Source: Thiotrichaceae bacterium (GTDB lineage: Bacteria; Pseudomonadota; Gammaproteobacteria; SZUA-140). From it: DNA of 64,000 bases. Position 1 is the first letter of the stretch; each line of letters starts with the position of its first letter. Both the position numbers and the translations under genes were made by a program. The notes under the pieces are model-generated. The model had not been told where the DNA came from and did not search any database. It saw nothing but the letters and a program-made list of their open reading frames with translations. This document shows positions 1 to 9,411 of the stretch, one piece after another. Location of the stretch: the NCBI GenBank assembly GCA_002401765.2, contig NVTY02000076.1:83381-147380 (forward strand). Direction: 5' to 3'.

Positions 1-151
1 AGTCGTTGCTGCAAAATGATAGTAACGGTTTACCACCGCATTGCAGCTCAACATCTTGTGGGCTATCGATCACCTTGCGTGATCGATAGCGGTGTTGCTG
101 TTTTTGTTTCGCCAGTCTTGAAGTGAGTTCAGCCGCGAGATCGAGTGTCAT
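1..151 (-). CDS. bioF: 8-amino-7-oxononanoate synthase BioF, N-terminal fragment (cut by window edge)
   Basis: Reading the minus strand from the ATG at 151 gives 50 codons with no stop, beginning MTLDLAAELTSRL and running into LLSFCSNDY-like sequence at the window edge. This matches the start of BioF, in which a basic N-terminal helix leads to the L.FSSNDYLGL motif. BioF is the PLP-dependent enzyme that condenses pimeloyl-ACP with alanine in biotin synthesis. The start lies 19 bp after the bioB stop, as expected for a bioB-bioF operon. Only the first sixth of the protein is visible, so the call rests on that short motif and the neighbouring bioB. Confidence 0.8.
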   Translation of the reverse strand, partial: MTLDLAAELTSRLAKQKQQHRYRSRKVIDSPQDVELQCGGKPLLSFCSND

Positions 152-170
152 TGAAACAAGTCGATACGAT

Positions 171-1193
171 TTAGGCGTTGATCGCGCTGCGGCGACTCTG
201 GGTATCTTCACGTGCGGTAAGGTGTAGATCCTGAATCATCTTGATATCCTGCTCAACCTTGCGCCCGGTGGTGGTGAGGTAGTCGCCAATCATCACGCCG
301 GAGGCGCCTGCCATGAAGATCATCGATTGCATGTCTCCGAGGAAGTGACGGCCACCGGCAATGCGGATTTCCGCTTGTGGCAGCATGTAACGAAAAACCG
401 CGATGCTCTTGAGAATTTCCTGCGGTACCATGGTGGTTTTCTCAGCGAATGGTGTGCCATCCTGCGGGTTAAGAAAGTTCAGTGGTACCGATTTAACATT
501 GTTTTGGCGCAGTGTTTCGGCCAGCTCAACACGCTGCTCTAGCGATTCACCCATGCCGAGGATGCCGCCCGCGCAGACCCGCAGACCCGCTTCGGTTGCG
601 TGGCGGATGGTGTCGATGTTCTCCTGGTAGGTATGGGTGGTGCAAACCTTGTCGAAAAAGCTTTCAGCGCATTCGAGGTTGTGGTGGTAGTTTTCCATGC
701 CCTGTTCTTTGAGCATCTCAGCGGTTTCGCGGTCCAGTGCGCCGAGACTGGCGCAACGACCGATCTCGCTATGTTTTTTTAATTCGCTGAAGTATTCTTT
801 TAATTGAGCGCGTTCTTTATCAGAGCGAACGCCCCATCCTTTGGAGACCACGCCGAAATCGCTAGCCCCCCATTCGCGTGCCTGTTTCGCCTGCGCCACT
901 AGCTCTTCCGATTTTATGTAGTCGTAAACCGGTGCTTTAGTCTCTTTATGGTGGCCACTTTGTGAGCAGAATGAGCAATTTTCGGAGCAGTTGCCGGAGC
1001 GAACATTGGAGATGGCGCACACTTCAATCTTGTTGCCGCGAAAATTTCGGCGGATGCGGTCAGCCCCGGCCATCAACCAGGTGAGGTAGTCGTCATCAAG
1101 GTTGATCATCCAGCACCCCTCATCAAAGCTCATTTCGCCGCCTTTGAGGATGCGCTGGGTGATCTCGTCGATGCGGTTGTAGTTCTCGCTCAT
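171..1193 (-). CDS. bioB: Biotin synthase BioB
   Basis: A radical SAM enzyme that inserts sulfur into dethiobiotin, the last step of biotin synthesis. The protein is 340 residues when started at MSENYNRIDEI. The frame is open further upstream, but the extra residues look like non-coding sequence and would run into the comF promoter region. The [4Fe-4S] motif CxxxCxxC is at C69, C73 and C76 (GNCSENCSFCSQS). The later YNHNLE-like segment (NYHHNLE) and the GGRHFLG-type C-terminal region are also BioB features. It is transcribed away from comF and is followed directly by bioF, so a biotin operon continues to the left of the window. Confidence 0.96.
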   Translation of the reverse strand: MSENYNRIDEITQRILKGGEMSFDEGCWMINLDDDYLTWLMAGADRIRRNFRGNKIEVCAISNVRSGNCSENCSFCSQSGHHKETKAPVYDYIKSEELVAQAKQAREWGASDFGVVSKGWGVRSDKERAQLKEYFSELKKHSEIGRCASLGALDRETAEMLKEQGMENYHHNLECAESFFDKVCTTHTYQENIDTIRHATEAGLRVCAGGILGMGESLEQRVELAETLRQNNVKSVPLNFLNPQDGTPFAEKTTMVPQEILKSIAVFRYMLPQAEIRIAGGRHFLGDMQSMIFMAGASGVMIGDYLTTTGRKVEQDIKMIQDLHLTAREDTQSRRSAINA

Positions 1194-1302
1194 GCTGGCT
1201 CCGAAATTGATGGGGGTTGTATCGTGTAAAGGTTTTATTATATAAAGGGTGCAAATATTGAGGGGTAGCAGGATTCTTGTCAACTTCCATGGAGTGGAAG
1301 CT

Positions 1303-1995
1303 GTGAACAACTGTCTAAAAACTATACAGCGCTATCTCTTGCCTCCGGTCTGTGTGACCTGTGGTCAGGAGGCAGAAGGTGGGTTGGATCTGTGTCGGGG
1401 CTGCCTCGCAGCGATGCCCTATTTGGGCGCTGCCTGTCGACGATGTGCCTTGCCGCTGGCGTCGCCTGGGATTTGTGGCGGTTGTCTGAAAATGCCGCCG
1501 CCGTTTGAGCAGACCTTTAGCCTGTTCCGTTATACCCATCCGATTGACCACCTGATTCAGCAGCTCAAATTTAATCGACGGCTGGTGAATGCCCGTTTGT
1601 TGGGGGCGTTGATGGCTGAATCACTGTGGCAGCAGGAGCAGCGGCTGCCAGACCTGATTGTGCCGGTGCCGCTACATCGACGACGTTTGCAGACGCGCGG
1701 CTATAATCAGGCGGTCGAACTGGCGCGGCCAGTGAGCAAGTTGCTTGGTGTGCCGATCGGTTTTGGTTGTTGTCACCGTATCCGAGAAACCGCAGTGCAG
1801 TCTGATTTAGTCGCAAAAGAGCGTCGAGCCAATGTCAAAGGGGCCTTTGAGGTGAGCCGTGTGATGGTTGGTAAACATGTAGCGGTTATCGATGATGTGA
1901 TGACAACCGGCAATACCGTGACAGAGCTGGCGCAGGAGATGCGAGATGAGGGTGCGCGAATAGTGGATATATGGGTATGTGCACGTGTTCCCTAG
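1303..1995 (+). CDS. comF: ComF family phosphoribosyltransferase-like protein
   Basis: A 230-residue ComF/GntX-type protein. The N-terminal part has zinc-finger-like cysteine pairs (CVTCG, CRGC, CRRC, CGGC). The C-terminal part has a phosphoribosyltransferase fold with the PRPP loop VIDDVMTTGNTV. The family is linked to DNA uptake and use of external DNA; its exact reaction is not settled. I chose the GTG at 1303 because a GGAG sits 8 bp upstream and the product then begins MNNCLKTIQRYLLPPVC. An in-frame GTG at 1249 is an alternative. It sits next to and divergent from the biotin genes, a common arrangement in gammaproteobacteria. Confidence 0.9.
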   Translation: MNNCLKTIQRYLLPPVCVTCGQEAEGGLDLCRGCLAAMPYLGAACRRCALPLASPGICGGCLKMPPPFEQTFSLFRYTHPIDHLIQQLKFNRRLVNARLLGALMAESLWQQEQRLPDLIVPVPLHRRRLQTRGYNQAVELARPVSKLLGVPIGFGCCHRIRETAVQSDLVAKERRANVKGAFEVSRVMVGKHVAVIDDVMTTGNTVTELAQEMRDEGARIVDIWVCARVP

Positions 1996-2080
1996 TTGGG
2001 TTGTCTGAGTGGCTGTGGTAGATTGGCGCCAATTGATTATTGTTCAGGCTCAAATGGGCCGAATGTTAAGGAGTAAGTGA

Positions 2081-2656
2081 ATGTTTAAGCGTTACACCAC
2101 CTTGTTTGCCGCTTCGATGATGTTGATGTCCACATCGATGGTAAAGGCTGATGCACTGGATCTAAATTTGAACAACGACAGTGTCCAGCTGCTCTATATC
2201 TCGCCATTTATGAGTGATACGGGTCTTGGTGGTGCGAATCTGGAAGTCGGTATCATTTATACTGAGGCGGATGATTATCTTGGGTTTGTTGGGTTAGATA
2301 TTAAGGGTGAAGCGGGTAGTGGTTCGCCCGGTTTAGTGGCTGGTGTCGGTGTTCGAGGTTATGGGATAGGCATCAACGCTGTCGATATTGGTGCGTTAGC
2401 GATTGGCGGATTGTTGCAGTATTCACCGCCTTCGATGAATCGTTTGAGTATTGTTGGACAGGTTTTTTATGCGCCAGAGATTTTAACGTTCATGGATGGC
2501 AAGCATCTGCAGTCTGCTGAATTCAGAATCGAATACAAAATATTGTCTCAAGCCACTGTTTACCTCGGTTATCGCGATATTGAAGCAGATTTAGACGCTG
2601 GCGGCAGTGTCGATATTGATAATGGCGGGCACCTCGGTCTGCGTTTTATGTTCTAG
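2081..2656 (+). CDS. YfaZ family outer membrane protein
   Basis: A 191-residue protein with a clear signal peptide (MFKRYTTLFAASMMLMSTSMVKA, cut before DALDL). The mature part is rich in alternating glycine and hydrophobic residues, typical of short beta-barrel strands. It ends in HLGLRFMF, a terminal phenylalanine as in outer membrane barrels. Overall pattern and length fit the YfaZ family, whose function is unknown. A strong AAGGAG site precedes the ATG. It stands alone between comF and the Nudix/ThiE gene, so context gives no functional hint. Confidence 0.78.
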   Translation: MFKRYTTLFAASMMLMSTSMVKADALDLNLNNDSVQLLYISPFMSDTGLGGANLEVGIIYTEADDYLGFVGLDIKGEAGSGSPGLVAGVGVRGYGIGINAVDIGALAIGGLLQYSPPSMNRLSIVGQVFYAPEILTFMDGKHLQSAEFRIEYKILSQATVYLGYRDIEADLDAGGSVDIDNGGHLGLRFMF

Positions 2657-2691
2657 AACGGATTATTGCTGGTTAGCCTCTGTTATCTGTT

Positions 2692-3645
2692 TTGAACACT
2701 TCTCGACAGCATATTGTTGCGGCGGCAATCGTTCGTGATGGCCGGGTGTTGCTGGCGCGCCGTCATGCTGATGCGCACCAAGGTGGCTTGTGGGAGTTTC
2801 CGGGCGGCAAGGTAGAGCGTGGCGAGGATGCACGCACGGCACTTGCGCGTGAGCTGGATGAAGAGTTGGGCATCACACTTGAATCGGCAAGGCCGCTGAT
2901 TGCGCTGCCGCATGACTATTCAGATAAATCAATTCTGCTGGATGTGTGGCGTGTCGATGGCTTTGCAGGTGAGGCCTATGGTAGAGAGGGACAGCCGGTT
3001 ACGTGGGTTGCGATCGACCAACTACAGCGGCATGATTTTCCTCGGGCGAATTTACCGGTGATTACCGCCATGCAGTTGCCTGCTCATTATTTGATTACGC
3101 CTGACCCGATGACAGAGGGCGATCAATTTTTAAAACGGTTGGAAGTATCGTTGCAGGCGGGGGTGCGGCTGGTACAGTTGCGGGCTAAATCGTTGGCAAG
3201 GCCGGAATACTGCGAGTTAGCCGTTGAGGTGAAGGCACTGTGCCATCGTTTGGGGGCGCGGCTGTTACTTAATGGAACGGCAGATATGGTGGCGGAGGTG
3301 GGTGCCGATGGGCGGCATCTTTCTGGCCGCGAGTTGTCATTGTTGAGTCGTCGTCCACTGGATAGCGATTATCAGCTCTCAGCTTCTTGTCATGATGTGG
3401 CTGAATTAAAGCGGGCGAGTGATGTTGGGGTCGATTTTGCGGTGCTGTCGCCAGTGATGCCAACTGATACACATCTCGGGGCTGAAACGCTGGGCTGGCA
3501 ACAGTTTGAGCGCTTGGTAGAGGCTTCGCCAATGCCTGTTTATGCATTGGGCGGAATGAGGCTTGCTGATTTGGCAACGGCACAGGGCGCTGGTGCACAG
3601 GGGCTTGCTGCGATTGGTGCCTTATGGAATTTGGACCACCTTTAA
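2692..3645 (+). CDS. Nudix hydrolase (MutT-like) fused to a thiamine phosphate synthase-like domain
   Basis: A 317-residue two-domain protein. Residues 1 to about 130 form a MutT-type Nudix domain with an intact Nudix box (GGKVERGED, then RELDEELGI). This would hydrolyse oxidised dGTP such as 8-oxo-dGTP. Residues about 138-317 are a ThiE/TenI-like TIM barrel (LITPDPM, VQLRAKS, LSPVMPT, YALGGM). This fusion is a known gammaproteobacterial arrangement. Whether the barrel makes thiamine phosphate is uncertain, because such fused domains are often diverged. The start is a TTG at 2692, which gives the usual short N-terminus before the domain. Confidence 0.88.
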   Translation: MNTSRQHIVAAAIVRDGRVLLARRHADAHQGGLWEFPGGKVERGEDARTALARELDEELGITLESARPLIALPHDYSDKSILLDVWRVDGFAGEAYGREGQPVTWVAIDQLQRHDFPRANLPVITAMQLPAHYLITPDPMTEGDQFLKRLEVSLQAGVRLVQLRAKSLARPEYCELAVEVKALCHRLGARLLLNGTADMVAEVGADGRHLSGRELSLLSRRPLDSDYQLSASCHDVAELKRASDVGVDFAVLSPVMPTDTHLGAETLGWQQFERLVEASPMPVYALGGMRLADLATAQGAGAQGLAAIGALWNLDHL

Positions 3646-3682
3646 GTCCGATTGTCTCTAGTCCAGCGTGCTGTTTTAACGG

Positions 3683-3862
3683 TTAACGGTCGTGAATATC
3701 GGTCTCTTCATCGGGATTAATTTGTGTTGTCCCTGGAATGCGGTGTTCTTCGCTGCTCCATTTTCCCAAGTCGATCAGCTGGCAGCGTTCACTACAGAAT
3801 GGGCGCGAGCGCGAGCTTGACCATTCAATCTTTTTTTTACAGGTGGGGCAGTTGACGTTCAT
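3683..3862 (-). CDS. yacG: DNA gyrase inhibitor YacG
   Basis: A 59-residue gene read directly from the minus strand, starting [15 protein letters not shown]. It carries the YacG zinc site of four cysteines, CPTC at residues 5-8 and CSERC at 23-27. The family motif continues with [16 protein letters not shown] and ends in an acidic tail (DEETDIHDR). YacG binds the GyrB C-terminal domain and inhibits gyrase. It begins 11 bp after the zapD stop, as the last gene of the pilB-pilC-pilD-coaE-zapD-yacG run. Confidence 0.93.
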   Translation of the reverse strand: MNVNCPTCKKKIEWSSSRSRPFCSERCQLIDLGKWSSEEHRIPGTTQINPDEETDIHDR

Positions 3863-3873
3863 CTGATGAAACT

Positions 3874-4638
3874 CTAGATTGCACAGGTGGTGAGAATAAA
3901 GCTGATATCCTGCGATGACTGCGTGGGACGATCCTGGAAATTGGTGCTCATAAAGCGCACCGTGAAGCGGTGTTTGCCGCCACTGATTTCAGCGAAGCAG
4001 GGAATGTTCTCCGGCATGGTGACGCGAATTAATTGAAATGGCGCGCTGGTTTCCAGCGTGCGCTGGAAAAAACCTGACTCGGCAATCTCATTAGTGGAAG
4101 TGGCGCTGTCACGAATTAGTTTTAGTATCAGGCTGATAGAGGCGCGGATGTCATCAAAGCTTGAGATCCACAGTTGCAGCTCTTCCAGGCGTTTCTCAAC
4201 GGAGCGCTCTAGCCAGTAGTGGTAGCTTGGCAAATCAAAATCGCAGGCTCCCCCTGAGATACTGCTGCGTTGTTTGATACTGTTGAGGAACTCATTCTGG
4301 CGTAGTTGGTGGCCAATTTGCCCTTGGCAACTGTGCAGCAGGTCGACTAAGCGATCAATTTCATCGAGCAGTGATGTCAGCATTTTATGGTCGACACCCG
4401 GCGTTTGTTCGAGCCGAGCGAGCCCGGCGCTGATACGTTCCAGTTCCATGATGACTTCAGTTTTGAGGTCGGCACGGCTAAATATATTCAGTATGTCTAA
4501 CAGCGAGGCAAGCGTTGCGCGGCTGTCCCACGCGGCATCACGAGGCAGGGTATGGTCGATCTGTTGAAAGAGAAAGTCGAGTCTTAAAAAGAGGCGAATT
4601 CTCTCGTTCAATGGTTGTTCGTATGTGGTTTGCCTCAT
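3874..4638 (-). CDS. zapD: Cell division protein ZapD
   Basis: A 254-residue protein starting [24 protein letters not shown], the typical ZapD opening. ZapD (YacF) is a cytoplasmic protein that binds and bundles FtsZ protofilaments at midcell. The sequence is largely alpha-helical in its N-terminal half, with a C-terminal segment rich in beta-type residues, as in the family. It lies between coaE and yacG, the conserved coaE-zapD-yacG order downstream of pilD. A 133-bp gap separates it from coaE, so it may also have its own promoter, though none is obvious. Confidence 0.93.
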   Translation of the reverse strand: MRQTTYEQPLNERIRLFLRLDFLFQQIDHTLPRDAAWDSRATLASLLDILNIFSRADLKTEVIMELERISAGLARLEQTPGVDHKMLTSLLDEIDRLVDLLHSCQGQIGHQLRQNEFLNSIKQRSSISGGACDFDLPSYHYWLERSVEKRLEELQLWISSFDDIRASISLILKLIRDSATSTNEIAESGFFQRTLETSAPFQLIRVTMPENIPCFAEISGGKHRFTVRFMSTNFQDRPTQSSQDISFILTTCAI

Positions 4639-4771
4639 TTTTTCCGATTAAGCTAATAAGTAGTTTTACTTTGTTTTACAGATGACTGAATATTAAGGAC
4701 TTTTACTATCCCGCTAAGGCCCCTATCGGCTCCATTGTCACTTACCTTAAGTCGAATGGCAAATATGCTTG

Positions 4772-5371
4772 TTAAGATGCATTGGCGGTTGCCAGGTATT
4801 TTCGATGGAGCATTTCAACTTGTTGTTTTAGCGCTTTTAAATTGCTGTGATTGTGGATGATATCGTCGGCCGCCGCGAGACGGGCTGCTCGTGATGCCTG
4901 TGATGCGATGATCGCGGTGATTTCATCTTCCGTTTGCTTGTCACGCCGCATGGCACGCTCGAGCTGTAAGCGCTCTGGTGCGTCAACCACGAGAATGCGG
5001 TCGGCAATACCCGCCGGGCCATTTTCAATTAGCAGTGGGATGGCGACGATACAATACGGGGCTGTGAGCGCGCTAATCTGACGAGCCATCTCTTTGCGGA
5101 TAAGTGGGTGAAGGATGGATTCTAGCCGTGCTTTTTTTTCGGCATGTTGAAATATTATCTGGCGCAGTTTTATGCGGTCGAGTGAGCCATCAGCAGAGAG
5201 AATGGCGCGGCCGAACTGATTGGTGATTTCATCTAATGCGGCATTGCCTGGTGCGACAAGCTGGCGAGCAATGATGTCGGTATCAATAATGGGGGTGCCA
5301 AAGGCTGCAAATAACTGACTAACGGTGGTTTTTCCGCTGCCAATGCCCCCGGTGAGTGCGACAACTAACAT
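4772..5371 (-). CDS. coaE: Dephospho-CoA kinase CoaE
   Basis: A 199-residue P-loop kinase that phosphorylates the 3'-hydroxyl of dephospho-CoA in the last step of coenzyme A synthesis. The Walker A motif GGIGSGKTT is at residues 8-16. The substrate-binding segment follows as PIIDTDIIARQLVAPG. The lid and sugar-binding regions (IPLLIENG, VVDAPERLQLERAMRRD) are present. It begins 37 bp after the pilD stop, in the common pilD-coaE arrangement. Confidence 0.96.
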   Translation of the reverse strand: MLVVALTGGIGSGKTTVSQLFAAFGTPIIDTDIIARQLVAPGNAALDEITNQFGRAILSADGSLDRIKLRQIIFQHAEKKARLESILHPLIRKEMARQISALTAPYCIVAIPLLIENGPAGIADRILVVDAPERLQLERAMRRDKQTEDEITAIIASQASRAARLAAADDIIHNHSNLKALKQQVEMLHRKYLATANAS

Positions 5372-5408
5372 GGATGACAGGAGGCCTTGGTTGAATTAAA
5401 GGCCCTAT

Positions 5409-6284
5409 TTAGGCGGAGATGCCCATTGTTGTCAAATATGTCTGAATGATTTGATCGCCCCATAATAGCGTGATCCAGCCGGCAGTGGCGAGATAGGGAC
5501 CAAATGGAATGGGAATATTTTTATCTCGGCCACGTACCACAATCAGGGTGATGCCGACGATAGCGCCGACAATCGAGGAGATCAGGATGATGGGCAGTAC
5601 GGCTTGCCATCCTAGCCATGCTCCCAGCATGGCCAATAATTTGAAGTCGCCATGCCCCATGCCCTCTTTACCGGTGGTTAGTTTGAATAAAATATAAACG
5701 GACCAAAGGCTTAGGTAGCCCACTAGGCCACCAATAATCGCTGCTGCTGGGTCGGTGAAAACACCCGCGAGGCTAAGACCAAGCCCTAGCCAGAGAAAAG
5801 GGAGGGTGATGCTATCGGGCAGTAATTGATGATCAAAGTCGATCACCGTGAGAGTGATCAGTGCCCATGTGAGTAGCAGTGCCGCTGCGGCCTCCCAGCT
5901 TGGCCCAAAATGCCACGCCACGGCTATCGAGAGTAGTGCTGTCGTGGCTTCGATAATGGGATAGCGCGCAGGGATTTTGGCGCCGCAATCGCTACAGCTT
6001 CCTTTTAAAAATAGATAGCTGAGTATTGGAATATTCTCGATCGCCCTGATTTCATGGTTGCATTTTGGGCAGTGAGAATTGGGGGTGACGAGATTGAACG
6101 GTTTATCTGCTTGCTTATCAGTCGGCGCGACCTCAAGTAGTTCATTGCATTGGCTGAACCACTCTTTTTCCATCATGATCGGCAGGCGCAGAATGACAAC
6201 GTTGAGGAAACTGCCGATTAATAGACCGAGAATACCGATTGCCGATATAAATACAGCAGGACTTTCGTTAAACAGTAGCAGCAT
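5409..6284 (-). CDS. pilD: Prepilin leader peptidase / N-methyltransferase PilD
   Basis: A 291-residue polytopic inner membrane enzyme that cuts prepilin leaders and methylates the new N-terminal residue. The cytoplasmic zinc domain has four cysteines at C72, C75, C97 and C100. The two catalytic aspartate regions of this aspartic protease family are visible as DFDHQLLPD and the hallmark GHGDFKL. Several hydrophobic helices surround them. It is downstream of pilB and pilC. Its likely substrates include PilA, the minor pilins at 37-45 kb and the pilin at 60.8 kb. Confidence 0.96.
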   Translation of the reverse strand: MLLLFNESPAVFISAIGILGLLIGSFLNVVILRLPIMMEKEWFSQCNELLEVAPTDKQADKPFNLVTPNSHCPKCNHEIRAIENIPILSYLFLKGSCSDCGAKIPARYPIIEATTALLSIAVAWHFGPSWEAAAALLLTWALITLTVIDFDHQLLPDSITLPFLWLGLGLSLAGVFTDPAAAIIGGLVGYLSLWSVYILFKLTTGKEGMGHGDFKLLAMLGAWLGWQAVLPIILISSIVGAIVGITLIVVRGRDKNIPIPFGPYLATAGWITLLWGDQIIQTYLTTMGISA

Positions 6285-6326
6285 GATATTTTTTATTTAA
6301 AGTGCGTTAGGTGGTTGGCCTGTTGG

Positions 6327-7550
6327 CTAAACGACTTCGCCCATTTTGAAAATGGGCAGATACATTGCAACGACCAGGCCGCCGACGATAACACCCAGGA
6401 ATGCCATGATCAGCGGCTCCAAAAGACTCGTCAGGCCATCCACCGCATCGTCGACTTGTTCTTCGTAGAAATCGGCGACCTTGGATAGCATGCTATCAAT
6501 AGATCCCGCTTCTTCGCCAATGGCGACCATCTGAACGACCATGTTGGGAAATAGCCCTGATTGCTTCATTGTGACGTTGAGCTGGTTGCCGGTTGATATC
6601 TCATCGCGCATTTTCAAAATGCCCTTGGTATAAACTGAGTTGCCTGCGGCGCCCGCTACTGTGTTCATCGCTTCAACCAATGGTACACCAGCGGCGAACA
6701 TGGTTGCCAATGTTCTAGCAAAGCGGGCAATGGTTGCCTTGGTGATAATAGGACCGATGATGGGTGCTTTAAGCACAACTCTGTCTAATATTTCATTGAA
6801 TTTTGTTGAACGCTGCTTTAGCTGTTTTATGGCGTGGAATATTGCGGCGAAAACCATTAACGCTGCCCACCACCACTCCTGGGCCAGTTTAGATAGCTCT
6901 ACTACTAACATTGTCAGGGCAGGTAGATCTGCGCCAAAGTTATTGAACATGTCTTCGAATTGTGGTACGACAAAGATTAAAAGAATGGCGGTAATAATGA
7001 AGGCAACTGCAATCACTGCAATTGGGTAGAACAGTGCCTTCTTGATTTTACCTTTCATCGACTCCGTTTTTTCTTTGTACGTGGCAATTTTTTCGAGCAG
7101 TGTATCAAGAATACCGGCGTGTTCGCCCGCAGTGACAAGATTGACATAGAGCGAGTCAAACTGAAGCGGGTGCTTTGCAAGGGCGTCCGCAAAGGTGTTG
7201 CCACCTTCTACGTCCGCCTTAATCGCCATAATAAGCGTCGCCATGGCGGGGTTGTCATGCCCTTTGCCGATGATGTCAAAGGATTGCACTAGCGGTACAC
7301 CTGAGGACATCATCGTAGACATTTGTCTGCTGAAAAGGGCGATGTCCTGAGGGGTGATTTTTCCTTTTCCCGCACCGCCAAAGAGTGACTTTGGCTTCTT
7401 TTTGACTTTTTTTGGGGTGATGCCCTGGCGGCGAAGCTCGGCTTTCACTAACGCCGGGGATACGCCGACCATTTCACCATTGACTTTAGTGCCTTTTCGG
7501 TCGGAGCCTTCCCACAGAAAAGTATCTTTGCGCTTAGTTTTAGTAGCCAT
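6327..7550 (-). CDS. pilC: Type IV pilus inner membrane platform protein PilC
   Basis: A 407-residue platform protein of the T2SSF/GspF family. It spans the inner membrane and couples the PilB/PilT ATPases to pilin insertion. Two T2SSF domains follow each other (starting near IALFSRQMSTMMSSGVPLV and ARFARTLATMFAAGVPLV), with hydrophobic helices after each and at the C-terminus. I placed the start at MATKTKRKDTFLWEG. The frame is open for 50 codons more, but that stretch overlaps pilB and is not conserved-looking. It lies 16 bp after pilB. Confidence 0.95.
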   Translation of the reverse strand: MATKTKRKDTFLWEGSDRKGTKVNGEMVGVSPALVKAELRRQGITPKKVKKKPKSLFGGAGKGKITPQDIALFSRQMSTMMSSGVPLVQSFDIIGKGHDNPAMATLIMAIKADVEGGNTFADALAKHPLQFDSLYVNLVTAGEHAGILDTLLEKIATYKEKTESMKGKIKKALFYPIAVIAVAFIITAILLIFVVPQFEDMFNNFGADLPALTMLVVELSKLAQEWWWAALMVFAAIFHAIKQLKQRSTKFNEILDRVVLKAPIIGPIITKATIARFARTLATMFAAGVPLVEAMNTVAGAAGNSVYTKGILKMRDEISTGNQLNVTMKQSGLFPNMVVQMVAIGEEAGSIDSMLSKVADFYEEQVDDAVDGLTSLLEPLIMAFLGVIVGGLVVAMYLPIFKMGEVV

Positions 7551-7566
7551 TATGGGTTTCCTGAGA

Positions 7567-9285
7567 TTAATCGGCGGTGACGATGCGATTGAGTTCTTCC
7601 AGGCTGAGGATGCCTTGCCTGATCTTGATGAGCCCAGAGGCATGAAGGTCGTTAACGCCTTCTGCTTTTGCCAGCTCTGCCAGTTGTATGGCATTGCCAC
7701 CTTCCATGATGAGTTTCCCCATGGCCTCTGATATTGGCATCACCTGGTAGATGCCGACTCGCCCTTTGTAACCATTAGTGCACTGGTCGCAGCCTACAGG
7801 GCCATAAATAGTCAGGTCGTTAAGCTCCTCTTCCTTGAATCCCTCTTTTAACAGGACTTCCTTAGGCAGATCAAGCAGCTGTTTACAGTTGCTGCATAAA
7901 CGACGTCCTAGCCTTTGTGCAATGATTAAACTCACGGCTGATGCGATGTTAAAGGGGGCAATGCCCATGTTGATCAAACGCGTCAGGGTTTGTGGTGCAT
8001 CATTGGTGTGAAGCGTGGAGAGAACAAAGTGCCCTGTTTGCGCCGCTTTGATGGCAATCTCACCCGTTTCAATATCTCGAATCTCACCCACCATAATAAT
8101 ATCGGGGTCCTGACGGAGAAATGCTTTTAACGCTTTAGGAAAGGTGAGGCCCGCCTTGGGGTTTACATTGACCTGATTAATGCCTGAGAGGCTAATTTCA
8201 ACGGGATCCTCTGCGGTTGAGATATTGCGATCATCCGTGTTGAGGATATTAAGCGCGGTATACAGTGAGACTGTTTTACCGCTACCGGTTGGGCCTGTCA
8301 CCAGCACCATGCCATAAGGCTTGTGGATTGCGTCCATAAAGAGTTTTTTCTGGTCTTCGTCATAGCCAAGTGCATCAATGCCTAGTTGAGCACTACTGGG
8401 GTCAAGAATACGCATCACGATCTTTTCACCAAACAGTGTCGGGCAGGTACTGACACGAAAATCGATCGCACGTGTTTTTGAAAGCTTCATCTTCATGCGT
8501 CCATCCTGGGGGACGCGGCGTTCAGAAATGTCGAGTTGTGATAGTACCTTGATACGCGCAGAAATCTTTCTGACCAATGTGATGGGTGGGTTGGCGACCT
8601 CCTGTAGAATGCCGTCAATACGAAAGCGTACGCGGTAGACCTTTTCATAAGGTTCAAAGTGGAGATCTGATGCGCCTTTGTTAATAGCATCTAATAATAC
8701 CTTGTTAACGAAACGTACAACGGGCGTGTCATCTATTTCTGTTTCATCACCGTCTTCACCAGCACCTTCTTCCTCTCCACTTGAAATGTCGATATCATCC
8801 AGATCGGTGTCATCCAGGTCCTCCATTGAGGTATCTTGTGCATTTAAGATAGTTTCGATGACTTTAGCGAGCTTATCTTCTTCAACCAGGATTGCTTCGG
8901 CATTGGCACCGACATTGAATTTAAACTCATCAAGCGCATCTTGGTTGGTGGGGTCTGAAACCGCAACAAAGAGTCGATTGCCACGTTTAAATAGTGGCAG
9001 TGCGTTGTGTTTCTGGATCATCTTATGGTCGACCAGGCTGGTCGCGGCAGACTCAAGGTCCATACTGTTTAAATCAAATATGGGTGTGCCAAATTCCTGT
9101 GCGGCGGCATGGGCGATGGTACTGCTATCTAAAATTTCTTTTTCGACAAGATAGCGCACAAGCGGGGTCTTCTTTTTTGCAGCCTGCTCATGGGCTTCGA
9201 TAGCCTTATCTTCTTCTAACAGGCCATCCAGCACCAGCTTCCTGGCCAGGCCGCTCAGATTTGTACTGGTTGAGGGTGTGCTCAT
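7567..9285 (-). CDS. pilB: Type IV pilus extension ATPase PilB
   Basis: A 572-residue hexameric ATPase of the GspE/PilB family that powers pilus extension from the cytoplasmic face. An N-terminal MshEN-like domain (LARKLVLDGLLEE, FGTPIFDLNSMD) is followed by an acidic linker near residues 150-185. The ATPase core has the Walker A GPTGSGKT at about residue 330, the Asp box (TAEDPVE), Walker B (IIMVGEIRD) and a His box. A zinc-binding four-cysteine site (CSNC and CDQC) sits in the C-terminal part. It is the first gene of the pilBCD-coaE-zapD-yacG run. Confidence 0.97.
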   Translation of the reverse strand: MSTPSTSTNLSGLARKLVLDGLLEEDKAIEAHEQAAKKKTPLVRYLVEKEILDSSTIAHAAAQEFGTPIFDLNSMDLESAATSLVDHKMIQKHNALPLFKRGNRLFVAVSDPTNQDALDEFKFNVGANAEAILVEEDKLAKVIETILNAQDTSMEDLDDTDLDDIDISSGEEEGAGEDGDETEIDDTPVVRFVNKVLLDAINKGASDLHFEPYEKVYRVRFRIDGILQEVANPPITLVRKISARIKVLSQLDISERRVPQDGRMKMKLSKTRAIDFRVSTCPTLFGEKIVMRILDPSSAQLGIDALGYDEDQKKLFMDAIHKPYGMVLVTGPTGSGKTVSLYTALNILNTDDRNISTAEDPVEISLSGINQVNVNPKAGLTFPKALKAFLRQDPDIIMVGEIRDIETGEIAIKAAQTGHFVLSTLHTNDAPQTLTRLINMGIAPFNIASAVSLIIAQRLGRRLCSNCKQLLDLPKEVLLKEGFKEEELNDLTIYGPVGCDQCTNGYKGRVGIYQVMPISEAMGKLIMEGGNAIQLAELAKAEGVNDLHASGLIKIRQGILSLEELNRIVTAD

Positions 9286-9411
9286 AACTATCTGGATTAA
9301 TAGGGGTTATTGTCTCATTGAAACTATCGGCCACGCTTGCTAATTATTTAGTTGTAGCGCGTTGGCGTGTTATTGAGTGGTCATGATAGTTTGTTAATGA
9401 GCGATCATCAT

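Noticed and set aside
1194..1302. BirA operator in the bioB-comF gap
   Set aside because: TTGTAT and TGTAAAGG fragments are present but do not form the spaced inverted pair of a known BirA site.
1194..1310. Longer start for bioB giving 39 extra residues
   Set aside because: The extra stretch is not BioB-like and would run into the divergent comF promoter region. MSENYNRIDE is the family start.
7551..7700. Longer start for pilC overlapping pilB
   Set aside because: The 50 extra residues read through pilB sequence in another frame. MATKTKRKD is the natural start.
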